From: Perkinsus chesapeaki
Taxonomy: Eukaryota > Perkinsozoa > Perkinsida > Perkinsidae
Length of the DNA: 64,000 nucleotides
Direction of reading: 5' to 3'
Assembly: GCA_013115145.1 (NCBI GenBank)
Contig: JAAPAO010000043.1
Span: 43,726 to 107,725 of the forward strand
The notes under the pieces are model-generated. The model was given only the letters and a program-made list of their open reading frames with translations. It was not told the origin of the DNA and did not search any database. Shown one piece after another: positions 22,247 through 32,885 of the stretch; within the stretch, counting starts at the first letter, position 1, and each line of letters starts with the position of its first letter. The translations under genes and the position numbers were made by a program.

Positions 22247-25200
22247 TCATCTATTGGCAACGCTAATTCCGACACACAGTCGTGGTCGTGTGACACGACC
22301 ACCAAGACCAGACATGATTCCACGTACAGCTCTCGCAGCCGCATCACAGTTGTCGAAGGAAATGAAACCATATCCACGAGACATTCCTGTCTGCTTGTCG
22401 ACAACAACCTGGGAAATATATCAACCACATTTAAGCTTCGCATTGGAGTCACCTTGGCCGAAATGATCCGCCCGAATTGGTCAAAGTGCTGCCGTAGGTC
22501 AGTTTCAGTCCACGCGTCCGGCACAGAAAAGACGAAAATATTAGCACCAGCCGGGCCTGCTGGGATAGCGGTGCCTGATGGTTTGCTCGAATTGCCTCCC
22601 ACCTTTGGCTTGCGGCGCCGTATGCGCGGCTGTAGGGTTCTTAAATTCGATTGGAAGTTCCCATTGGACAGTGTTAGATTGAGAATTGTGGTAGTAGGGC
22701 GTGCCGTCCATCGCGAAATACCTACAACATTCATAATTTCCCTGACAAGGCCAGCAACCCACTCGGTCCAGGCTCCGATCGTTCGCGGCTGCTGACCTTG
22801 AGCACCAGAGTCGGGCGCTGCTGGTGGGGCTGAAATATGCAATACACTTCGTTGTGCAAATTGTCCCACTTTGACCGTATGCCGCGGCGTTAACAAACCG
22901 CGGCTGTCCTTGACTAGGATTGTGGTCGTATCCATTCGAGGCAGGGGACAGCCCTCCATACGAGCTAGGAGGAGGTAACGTATCTTCACAAGACTTCAAG
23001 CGCCACGGACAATTAAGAACGCAATCTACTTGTCGATCGCCTCGCCACTGGTCCCCGACTGGAGGGGTCGGCTAGCTTCACCTCCAGCGCCCGCTGAGAT
23101 CCTTCAACTTGGACTCGTCCGCTCACTTCGCTTATGGCACGTGATGCGTCCTTTTCATCGGTGAATCGGACAAACGCATATCTGACACGCATCTGCTGCG
23201 CGGTGCTATGTCATTAGCCCTGTGGCAGCAGCAGCAACCTACAAAGCGTGTGGCCCTGGCACGTGTACTTCAGTTACTCGGCCGAATGGTTCGAATATGT
23301 TACGTAGTTCAGCTGCTTCAGTAGAAGGGCCCAGACCAGATACGTATAACTTCGTATCTTGACCTGCGCGCAGCAGGAATAATTACAGATACCTTCCGTG
23401 TGGCCCAAAAGGACGCATGCCGACCCTCAAGACTCCAGTAACAAACATTCCTGATAGGTAGTCTATGAATCGGGATAAGGGCGTTGCCTGGCGATTTGAT
23501 GGCCTCAGTTCGAGGCCATAAATAAATCAAAACCTGTCTATATCTTTCACGTGCGAAAAGCTTCCCGATATTAACCGTTAATAATTAACGCCTATTGATA
23601 GTCCAATTATTAATAGGAGATAATACGGACATATCAGACGACTAATAAATTTAGATTTGTCTGTATTATCCCCTATTGTCTTTATTCTGAATCAGAATAC
23701 ACATGAGTGATATTCAGCCACCAGGTTGCTTCTTTTGGATTCCCTAGTACAAGGCACGTGATAAAATACCGGGATGTACGACACGAAAATCGAAAAGTAT
23801 TGCGACTGCCACGACATAAAAGACCTGTCGCAATGTCATGACCGTTTCATGCCCCATTTCGATTATTTGGGCGAGCGAAATAAATTTACGCTGCGCAGCC
23901 GGCCCAAACTGTTATGCAATTTAGCTTTGCGTTGTCTAAATGAGCCGTGGGAAACATCTAACCGACAGTGAGCGTGCTGAGGTAGTCAAGCTCCTTGCTG
24001 CGGGGAAGAAAACGCTTGAGATAGCGAAGGCTCTGAAGCGTGACCATCGCACAGTCAAGGAGTATGTGACGAACCCAGAAAAGCGCTATGTTGGACACAG
24101 CGGGCCAACCAAGACGTCTGTAACGGCTAGGGATAGGACTAAGCTAAAGCGGGAAATGGCGAGGAACCCGCTTGCCACAAGTAAAGAGGTCTTCGAAGGG
24201 GCAGGCGTCGAAATGAGAGCCCGAAGCTCTCGCAACAGGGTACTGGGTCAGCTAGAACAGGTGAAAAAAGCGATAGGAAAGCCCAACCTGACGGCTCGAC
24301 ACAGGAAGAATAGATGGGACTGGGCGAGAGAATATGAAGAGAAACTTCTCCAAGGTCCTGTGGACAGATGAGTGCAGGGCAACCTTGGACGGGCCTGACG
24401 GGTGGGCATCTGGGTGGGCGCTAAGTGGCGCACCGGTACCAGTTCGGATGAAGAGGCAACAGGGGGTTGGAGGTGTGATCATCACACTGTGATGTTCAGG
24501 GCTGGCATGATTGAGGACACTGTGGTCGGCCCCTTCCGTGTAGAGAAGGGAGTTGAGATGGACTCAAAAGCGTAATGCGAATCTTGGAAAAATTCTCTTT
24601 ATTGTTAGCACCAGTTACACTGATTTGTTGGCGAAGTACTTCCTTCCCGGGTACCGCTCGCGCCCTACGAAGTTCAAAAGGGAACTGGTGTTCATGCACG
24701 ATAATGCTCCAGCTCACTCTAGCAAGTTCAGCACCGCTTTCCTTGATAAGAACGGTTTCAAGGCCAACAGGATCATGGAATGGCCTAGCTTCTCGCCCGA
24801 TTTGAATCCCATTGAGAACTATTGGAGCCTGCTAAAAAGGTAATTCCAATCTATTTCGTTCATTTGAAGTACCCTATTATACATCACAGGGAAGTTTATC
24901 GCCAGGGGACACAGTTTGGCTCTGTCGATGATCTGTGGGCTGCTATCGAAGCTGCAGCGAAGAAGATCACTCCAGACGATGTCAAAAAGCTTACATGCTC
25001 CATGGATAGACGTGTGGAAAGACTGGGGGAAAACCCCAAGTGTCGTGGGGGCCATGTTGGGTCATGAATATATGCTTTTCCGCTAGTCCCTTTCCTAGTA
25101 CAAATAAAAAGTTGAGTTGCATAACAGTTTGGGCCGGCTGCGTAGCGTAAATTTATTTCGCTCGCCCAAATAATCGAAATGGGACAGTAATATAACAGTT

Positions 25201-26004
25201 CGGCGATACATTCGGTTTGCCGTTGATAATAGCCAGTTATCCTACTTCTCGTCCCTGGTGCCTCCTTGGGCAATCCGAGGCGATCCGCCTCCCCCTGGGC
25301 GTAGATAACAGTAAGCGGTCTTCCAGACTGAAGAGAACAACAACAACCTTCCAGGCCAACACCGAAACCTGGATCAACCGACCTCGGGAAGAATCTTCCC
25401 ATTGAGTGCGGCTATGGCGCTCTGGCCCTCGGAGAGATCTCGAAACCGGACAAAGGCCAGGCCTAACACACCATAAATTCATTCACATTTCCGCGACCAA
25501 TTCAACATATGTGGACGACGATGAGCGAGTTCCAACACTGTAAAGGGTACACCCGCGCGGCGCCTCATCAACAGTCTTCGATTCTGTCTAATTCATCTGG
25601 TACATGTAATCTTATTACTACTTGCTCTTGAGGAAGGTGCTCAGTCTCGTATAGCTGAACCGTTCAACATGCGAATATAGACATCAGGACTCGCATGATC
25701 GTACAGGCAGATCAGTAAAAGACCAAAACCGACAGAGGTTCTTCAACAAGGTGATCAAGTGCGGAATTCCACCACCCGCCTTCTGCTTACCCCGAGATTC
25801 CTGAGTCTCCCTATCCTTCATAATAAACACTTCCTCGACCCCTCCATACCTGAACCCACTCCTCCAGATGGCCAAGCAACAGCTAAGCTATTACTGTTGG
25901 AATATGCCCAGGATGTCATCTGTAGTGAGAGACTTCGGCAGGCCTCGGACAAATAGCTTGACAGGGCCGCCGCAGGCACCGATGGCCCTTGGTATGTTGA
26001 CCAT
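22247..26004 (-). CDS. CELF/Bruno-like RNA-binding protein, RRM-RRM-WW-RRM, split by a Tc1 element
   Basis: Probably one gene read across a transposon. RRM1: VKLFVRGLPKSLTTDDILGI then YGGVEEVFIMKDRETQESRG (26004 to about 25800), then LGLAFVRFRDLSEGQSAIAA and RPLTVIYAQGEADRLGLPKE (about 25470-25255). The next intron holds the Tc1 copy. RRM2: DTKLYVSGLGPSTEAAELRN and RYAFVRFTDEKDASRAISEV (about 23365-23060). WW: WTEYFAMDGTPYYHNSQSNT then VQWELP, joined by a 41-nt intron. RRM3: GANIFVFSVPDAWTETDLRQ, VVDKQTGMSRGYGFISFDN, ending CVGISVANR with TGA at 22247-22249. RRM3 resembles CELF RRM3 (GANLFIYHLP...SKCFGFVSYDN). It should regulate splicing or translation of U/G-rich RNAs. Exon edges between RRM1 and RRM2 are uncertain, so two genes cannot be excluded. 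Confidence 0.75.
23853..25183 (+). mobile_element. Tc1/mariner element with 67-bp terminal inverted repeats
   Basis: Left repeat 23853-23919 and right repeat 25117-25183 are inverted copies differing at one base (CTGCGCAG versus CTACGCAG when aligned). They start CCCATTTCGATTATTTGGGC. Between them lies a DD34E-type transposase. Flanking TA duplications are not clear: the flanks read TTCATGC on the left and ACAGTAA on the right. The high identity of the repeats suggests fairly recent insertion, but the transposase is frame-broken. It lies inside a probable intron of the CELF-like gene, in the opposite orientation. Confidence 0.9.
23940..25067 (+). pseudogene. Tc1-like transposase, frameshifted, with intron-like gap
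   Basis: The N-terminal helix-turn-helix region (LTDSERAEVVKLLAAGKKTL, ALKRDHRTVKEYV) and NLTARHRKNRWDWARE are in the first frame. The catalytic region continues in another frame from about 24340: NFSKVLWTDECRATLDGPDG (first Asp). Further shifts lie near 24490 and a stop near 24575 where DSKA would continue. The last part reads VFMHDNAPAHSSKFSTAFLD (second Asp) and SFSPDLNPIENYWSLLKR (Glu). Then a 50-nt GT...CAG stretch (24841-24890) separates it from EVYRQGTQFGSVDDLWAAIE and the C-terminal end at 25067. At least two frameshifts make it non-functional as read, unless more introns exist. Confidence 0.85.
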
Positions 26005-26377
26005 GATAACGAGAAAGATGACAAAAATAGCTTCAGTTGTGAAATATCTACTCGAGTTGCTACACAGGTCCCTTCCACCAAAGAGGTTCAAAATTCCGCC
26101 ACCACATCCGCCACCAGGTGTTTTTCAACTGTTCCCAAAGCGGAAATATAAAAGTTTTTGGTGAAAATATTTTTCCGATAAAGGGCGAACATCAAGTGCG
26201 CACTATATAGGAAAACCTATCTCTTCTTTCGTGCATTTGGATCCTCTAGAGGTACTCAGAAATAGGCAGGAATTTATCCATTCGAGCCGGCTCCAGTTGC
26301 AAATGATATATTAACAGTGATAACGCAACACTATCAATCAACAACAGTAGAAAACTTAACCGATACTGGTGGCACTA

Positions 26378-27754
26378 TTACAAAGCATGCTCGTCGACAG
26401 CATCCGACGGGCTCATGAGTAACTGACGCACCAGCTTGCGATATTTAGGGGACGACTCTGCCAGTCTCATAATTCGATCCCTATCATGGCGAACAAGGTA
26501 TCTACACAACAGTCGCTGAAACCGATTTCAGCACCTTGCCCCGCTCACTCCACTAACTTGCTTCGCGGTCGAGTAGTTTTCCCTGCGATGCCCATCTGCT
26601 CCATGAACGCCTGATAGCAGCACTTTCACATCTCCCTTACCGTCGTATTACATCGATAACTTCATCACTGGCCTTAGCCTTCTCACCTCCATCATTCTCG
26701 CTCTCAGATGGCTCCGATAGCACCTCTAGTTCTATCACAGAATACGGCACTGGATCCTTAGGGAATGTCGCCAGATCCACGTCGATGTTGATAGACTGCA
26801 CCAATCATATTACAGATATCAGAGCGGTGGCAGCAGAGACCTACCCGACCGTCCTGCTGAGCATGGTATGTCGTTCGATGGCTTGTGAGCTCTGCGAAAG
26901 CTTTGAATCCGCTGGCATCGAGGAGTTCTTGTAGGTCCGAATCCAACTGGTTCGGAAATAGGAACTGAAAATGGCGTTAAGCGTCGACAGAGTCGATTTA
27001 GAAGACTCTTGGCCGTGACTGTACGTCCATGAATTGAACAGGCTATAATAGACTCGATCATAACCATGGTACAGAAGCCTAGTGAAGGGCGGCGCCTCTA
27101 TGAAGTGCACATACGGTTTGTCTTCCGCTTGTGGCCACACTTGAGTTAATAAAACACCAATTTCTACGGTACTTCAACAGAAGACTCGTAGCGCTCCACT
27201 GGCTATCGAAAATCACCACTACACAGCGCTTCCGAGCTCATCATGCTATTCGTTACCCTACCCGAAGCACCCTGCTGTTGCGGGTCAGGAGTCGATTAAA
27301 TGTCGACTCCACCATTAAACAGCTACGTGAAAGAGCCTTTACCCAATCTTATGTGCCGAATACTCCATACGCCTATTTTGATGCAATTGCCCGAGCTCCA
27401 CGAAGGCTGATTTTCCCTAGCCACCGCTCACCTGGCGAACATTAGCCTCTCCCTCGATTTCGTTATAAGTTGTCGAGCCTTCCACCGAGGATCCTTTTGA
27501 ACCCAACCCAGGCACCTTCATCTCCCAGCGACCATTGCGGAGCCTCAGCCATTGATCTTGCCTGATGAGCAACCCTACGACACAAGACCAAGATTAACTT
27601 GCCACCTCACTAGTGTCATTTTATCATCGTCCCAATAGGCATCTTGAAGCACTACATGGCTGACCGCAGCCCCCAAACGAGCTAGGAAAGCGGAGAGGTC
27701 CTTAGGCGGCAAAGATATCTTCCTTTCTACCTCAAGACGTACAGCTGCTGGCAT
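26378..27754 (-). CDS. CYTH-domain triphosphatase, thiamine triphosphatase-like
   Basis: Starts MPAAVRLEVERKISLPPKDL, with the CYTH-defining ExExK (EVERK). It continues HVVLQDAYWDDDKMTLVR, then across a 44-nt intron (27562-27605) QDQWLRLRNGRWEMKVPG, the order DxYYDT...WLRxR...WExKxPG of mammalian ThTPase. Later exons give YNEIEGEANVRQ; LQELLDASGFKAFAELTSHR; INIDVDLATFPKDPVPYSVI and ELEVL (the acidic tunnel strands IDxD and ExE); and, after further short introns, FMEQMGIAGKTTRPRSKLVE and YLVRHDRDRIMRLAESSPKY, ending AVDEHAL with stop at 26378. It likely hydrolyses ThTP or a related triphosphate with Mg2+ in the cytosol; other triphosphates are possible for CYTH proteins. The start follows the first ATG directly before the motif. 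Confidence 0.85.
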
Positions 27755-28511
27755 TCTGGTAATAATGAAAAATACTGTGGATACCCAATGAGTCAATAAT
27801 ATACATATAATCTTTAATATCGATATAGCATAAGACCACCTATGATACTAGCAAATGTAATAGTGCAATTTGTTAAACTATATTATACTAATAATAATAG
27901 ATTGAATGTTAGTCATAGTCTTAGCAGCTCATAAACGCTTTACATATAATAATAATACTTACCCATGAACGATAAGGATATACCACGAGGAGGTATCAAG
28001 CGGTTCATAGGTAGTAGTTGTAGCTTTCATATTTTACTTATTAATTATTAACATTCCATATACTATTTTTGATAAAGCGTACTCATTACCATTTAATATC
28101 GGCATAAATGTATTGGTAAATGCACTATAATAGATATAATATAATCTGATTAATACGGTTAAGTCATAAATTATAATAACAGTCATTGAACACATATGCG
28201 TAAGCTCTGTTATTAGCCATACTTTCCTGACTAATTTTAATAATAATATATTTATCCATACTTGACAACATACTCTTCAATAAATTAACTATTGTAACAA
28301 CCCACCACTGGTGATGATAACAGCACCCCCGATAACGCATAATCATATCAACAATACTGGAATACGATAGTAGTAATAACAACAGCATCATCATCATCAT
28401 AGGAGGAGGAGGAGCTAATACCCACCAACTCAATGATGATCAAACTGCCGCCGACCAGTTTGTCTACCACAATGACCAACAATCAAATGTTCCACGAAAA
28501 ATCCTCATCGC
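27755..28511. other. AT-rich intergenic with microsatellites
   Basis: Upstream of the CYTH gene and downstream of the SRSF1-like stop. Strongly AT-rich (many TAATAATA runs), with CAT/ATC repeats and GGAGGAGGAGGAG near 28380-28413. No gene is seen. Confidence 0.6.
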
Positions 28512-30485
28512 TCAATAACGCATCGTAGCGCCAGCAGCAGCACCACCTCGACTAGCACTCGTGCTACCACGGTCGTATCGTTTGATGTCATAATCTTCAT
28601 CACCTGACAATCAAAATTGATGCTGCTGCTGCACTGGAAAGATGAGACATGTACCCTACCTGAGCCCCTCACACCGCTACCCTCGTTCTTCGTGACGTGA
28701 AGACGTTCATTACAACCTTGAATTCGTTTGCCATCTAGAGCCTTAACGACCTCATCAACCTAAGACCGAGGGATCCATCTCCATCGAGAAGAATGGTTGT
28801 TGTTTTTGTCAATCTGATCATCTCGAACGTATGCCAGAAAAAGTAGGAAAGTGAAGTAATAAGAAGGTCCGCAAAACACACATGCTACATAAAAGTACTA
28901 TTATTGGTACAGAGAATATCAAGTGCATTGAAATGTATTATTCAACCACTATAGGGTAGTGAAGATGAAATGCCAACGGTTATTATAACGAAAAGGCAGC
29001 AGGACCAAGTAGCTACTGATGCTGCTCACCTGGGCAGGATCGGTGTACTCGATCATTCCGCAGCACACCCGGCCCTCGCGGAAGGTTCTAGCGAAGGTGC
29101 AGGAGCTGCCATAGTCCTTACCTGACAGAAATAACAAATCAACCCAAACAGAAAACAACAATCCTACCAAGCTGCTTGAGCTCTTGCCAGCTCATATCCT
29201 CCGGGAGATTCTCCAATCTGAGCTGTACCGCCCCTCTCGGAGGGGGCAGAGCGCCATAGCGGTTCGGTCGCGGGGCGTCCTTGTCATCGTAGAAGCTAAC
29301 GGCATCTTCACGACGGCCACTTCCACGACCTCCTTCCTTATCCCAGGAACCGTAGCCATCACCTTTGGAGCGACCAGAAGGAGGGCTGTAACTGAGGGGA
29401 TGATATAGCGAACGGCAAAGCTCAGAGGCTTACTCGGAATACTCCCGACGAGTTTGAACATCCCTGCCATAGTCGTCTCTACGGCCACCGCGATAATCTG
29501 ATAGAATAATAGGAAAAATAACACTATTAAGCTTACCTTCACGATACCACTCATCCCGGCTGCCACCGCCTTTCCTGTTACTGAAGGCTCTCCGGTAGTC
29601 AGCATTATAGCCACCAGTAGCGTTCCATCTAGGCTTCCTCCACTCTCCCCTACCAACAGAGATGGTAAACCTAGCGGTAGCGGTGCAACCTACTTGGCAT
29701 AGGATCCGTGCTGGCGGTAACCGAAGCTGTTCCCTGAGTTATAGGACTGTCTGGTGGCATGAGATACCTGACAAAGAGCCCATGGGAGCGATAGGCGATC
29801 GAGGGACCTTGCCTTGATAGTAAAGCCGCCGAACTTGGTCTGGTCGACGTCTTCGATGGCGTCCGCCGCAGCGTTCTCTGATTCAAACTGGAGGAAAGCG
29901 TAGGTGTCCCGAGTCGACTGGCAGATCTTCACATCGGTCACGCGGCCTGAAACAGCCTTAGGGAAAAGACTGCCATTTGTAGCCTTACCGAACTTGCCGA
30001 ATCTATCTTCGAGCTCGGCCTCACGGACATCTGACGGTAAGCCACCAACCCAGATTCTAGCAGCACAGCCCTCCTCAGGGGCCGCCCTAGCAGGAGTGAT
30101 CTCAGCCCTTCCAGAACGACGGGCCGATCTCGACCTGAGGGCAATATTATGGCAGGCGACAAACGGACATTTACCTTGATCTGTCGCGGCGACCGCCTCT
30201 ACGAATCTCGTCATCATGACTATCATCCCGTCGGCTTCGGGAGCGACTTCTAGGGCGACGGTCAACATCGGAGAGTGAGTCGCTCCGGCTGCTAGTTCGG
30301 GTGCCACGGGACGCGTCCATGCGACCAGTATAACTAGCACAACTCCGGCTGTCCAATGATCGCCCCCTATCACGGGAGTTGGACCGGCTAGCCTCTGGCT
30401 CGGTACGGTCAGCTTCAAGGCCCTTGGGGGAAGGAGGAGGAGGAGAGGACGAGCGGCCTTGATTCGCGAGGGTTTCACCAGCCAT
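28512..30485 (-). CDS. SRSF1-like SR protein with N-terminal RS region and two RRMs
   Basis: Starts MAGETLANQGRSSSPPPPSP and runs into an Arg/Ser region (SRSNSRDRGRSLDSR, SRSRSRRDDSHDDE, RSRSARRSGR) before RRM1: ARIWVGGLPSDVREAELEDR, then VTDVKICQSTRDTYAFLQFE, SENAAADAIEDVDQTKFGGF. A Gly/Arg/Tyr linker follows (RGGRRDDYGRDVQTRREYSE, SPPSGRSKGDGYGSWDKEGG). RRM2 is VQLRLENLPEDMSWQELKQL then REGRVCCGMIEYTDPAQ; SWQELKx matches the SWQDLKD signature of the SRSF1 pseudo-RRM. After EVVKALDGKRIQGCNERLHV the last exon ends DRGSTSASRGGAAAGATMRY, stop 28512-28514. It would act in splice-site choice. The RS repeat before the RRMs is unusual, as metazoan SRSF1 has it at the C-terminus. Confidence 0.88.
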
Positions 30486-30770
30486 TTTTAACGTGTCGAA
30501 CAACTCTGAAGCCTGCACGCACATACAACCGTTTTAACATGAGTAAAAACTCTCTAGTAGTGAATACATTACTCAGCGATTATTCAGTGTTGTCGCAATC
30601 GTCTGGTGACTTCCCGTCACGCCTGCCCCGAATTGAAGCCACTAAAAACCCTTGCTCTTCATAAAAAGCATGTTTCCATTACCAAATACGATCGATCTTT
30701 TCCTACGTGAATTCCAGCAGTTCTGCATTTAAATTGATATCGCTCTTCAAGGTTCACTGTCAGTTTATTT

Positions 30771-32522
30771 ATGCTCGGTTGGCGATGCCGTGCCTCTAGT
30801 ATGGGCGGACAGGACCTTCTGCTCCTACGGCTGCTGCCGGGCCATGGCCGTCGACGGAAGCCCCTCCTCGTCGCCTTCTTGATACTAACGGTTTTCGTCC
30901 TACTTCTTCGGCCCGTCGTGGCTGATGAATATACTGGTTATTGCCGGTGGGTTTCCCAAGATGACACTCTTACTAATTATGAAGGTGTCCACGAAGCCTA
31001 CGTCAGTTTCGATAATACAGACCAGACCGCTGGATGGCTCAGCCTCTACGTCGACATGTCCGCTGGAGGCGATCCCTCCACTCGAGAGGTCTACCTTTGC
31101 CAATCTGAATACGCCACAGTTGTGCAAACCTATCCTAACGGATCGTCACCGGTCAGCATTCCGCAAAGCAAAGTGTCGGTAACGTATCACAGTATGAGCC
31201 TCTGTGTCAGTAAGGCCTTCAACTTCATGAAGGATGCTGGACTAATACAGAGGGACACGGCCGACTTGACGTACTTGCTGATAGCTCTGAACGAAACGTG
31301 GTACTAAATGGGACGGAGGGGGCCGGCGCTTGTTCTCTGTAGTGCGTCCGCTCTGTACTCGAGCTCCTATACTAGGGAAGAATTTGAGGGAAAGCCGGTA
31401 GAAAATTTTATATAGTTTGTAACAAAATTGAAGAATTTACGCTACCAAGAAGTCACTGGAATTTAATCGGGAAAATTTTGCAAATTTCCGGAAGTACCCA
31501 GCGAACCTTGTAGTGAGTCGGTGGTATTTTATCGGAAGTGTTTTGCTGTATATAATGGATTCCTGTGAAGAATCTAGAATGTGTGCACTCGATACGATCT
31601 CGACCAGTGTCTCACACGCTCCTCCAAAAGATTCACCGACTGATGGAGGAGGAGCTATCGGTGAGGATGCCAACTGGATACTCATTATAGATTTGTAGCC
31701 TTCCTCAAATGCAATGTTGTGTATGCCTTGTATATTTCATTGCTATAGATGCTGGAAATTGAACGTCTTTTGAACTTCAGGTTCGTCACCGGACCGGATT
31801 CTGCTACCAATCGTTTGCCTCTCTATACAGCCGGTAATCACATTGAGCGATGTTCCAAAAATCGGGACTTTGCAACCCGGCCGATTTCTGGTGTGTATTG
31901 CGGTGTTACCTACAACCTCAATGCATCGAATGCTGATGAATCTCAGCTCGGTGCGCTCGGGGAGGGCTTGTTCGTCACCGACTATGCCCCAGTCATTCAG
32001 TACCATCCATCGATCTATCTCGGCTCATTTAGCTTCGTGGTGGGCACGTTTTGGGGACCGATGAATTTAACATCGTTTGATACCCCCGGGCTGCTGGAGA
32101 CGTCTCCGAGAAATAACCCTCTCACTTATAACATTGACACCCGAGGGAACATTTCGTCGGTGCTGTACTATGACCAAATCTCGGTTTATGTCCGGACGAG
32201 TCTGCTCGACAAAGTCGGGGATGCCCAGAGCATAGCCGTTTCCTATCAGAATCGCTACACTATGCAATTGAGCGCGGATAGGTTATCCTGTCCCGAAATG
32301 TATGGAAGGATAACGGATATAGTGGAGTTGGGCGGCGTTGATGGACCTAATCCTGGCATATTGCCGACGGTAACCGAAGATAAGTGGAAAAATGCCCAAG
32401 GGCTGGTCATTGGGTGCATTGCGGCTCTCATCATGGTCATATTTGGTGTTTGGGCGATAAGAGTAGACAGGCAACACAAAAAGGAGTTTAAGAAGCGCAC
32501 GGCCTTGGTGATACCCTCCTGA
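30771..32522 (+). CDS. Type I membrane protein, secreted ectodomain, lineage-specific
   Basis: Two exons separated by a 480-nt intron (31301-31780) whose removal joins LIALNETW to FVTGPDSATNRLPLYTAGN in frame. N-terminal signal-anchor LLVAFLILTVFVLLLRPVVA, then an ectodomain of about 400 residues with sequons (NGSS, NETW, NASN, NLTS, NISS) and about seven cysteines, and a C-terminal span GLVIGCIAALIMVIFGVWAI followed by a basic tail (HKKEFKKRTALVIPS). The family is not recognised. The start is either 30771 or the ATG at 30801, the second giving a shorter leader. The long intron is AT-rich and holds imperfect tandem units near 31450-31545. Confidence 0.8.
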
Positions 32523-32885
32523 TGCTGTAATGAGTGTACTATTGCGCTGCCTTGAAATGGTACTGGGCCATACGCCTGTGAGCTGTCGATGGCTGAGTCG
32601 ATGATCCAAGGCTTGTGATATTACTGTATAATTGATGATAGTCAGAAGTTACCCACCTCGCTGCTGCTGCTGTAGAGGAGGAGGAGGAGGTTGTATATTT
32701 CTTAAGTGATAATGACTGAGGCCCATTTGGTTCCTTCCGAAGTCGCTTTTCTTTCTATATTCCAATGTCGTGTTAACAAATCAATGAGCATTTCTTTGGC
32801 ATAGATGCGGTCGAGTCAAATGGCGGGTGCTTTGCGATAGGAAAACTCCTGGGTAGTAGATACTCATCGCAGTTTTATTAGTATT
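32523..32885. other. Intergenic, no gene recognised
   Basis: 360 bases between the membrane protein and BCS1, both on the plus strand. It contains a CTGCTGCTGCTG and a GAGGAGGAGGAGG microsatellite near 32660-32690. Presumably UTR and the BCS1 promoter. Confidence 0.5.

Noticed and set aside
28375-28415. CRISPR-like or protein repeat of ATC/GGA units
   Set aside because: Simple trinucleotide microsatellite; no spacers and no cas genes, in a eukaryotic context.
29192-29656. 154-codon minus-strand protein
   Set aside because: A shadow frame of SRSF1-like exons and introns; the true frame reads GDGYGSWDKEGG and RLENLPEDMSWQEL.
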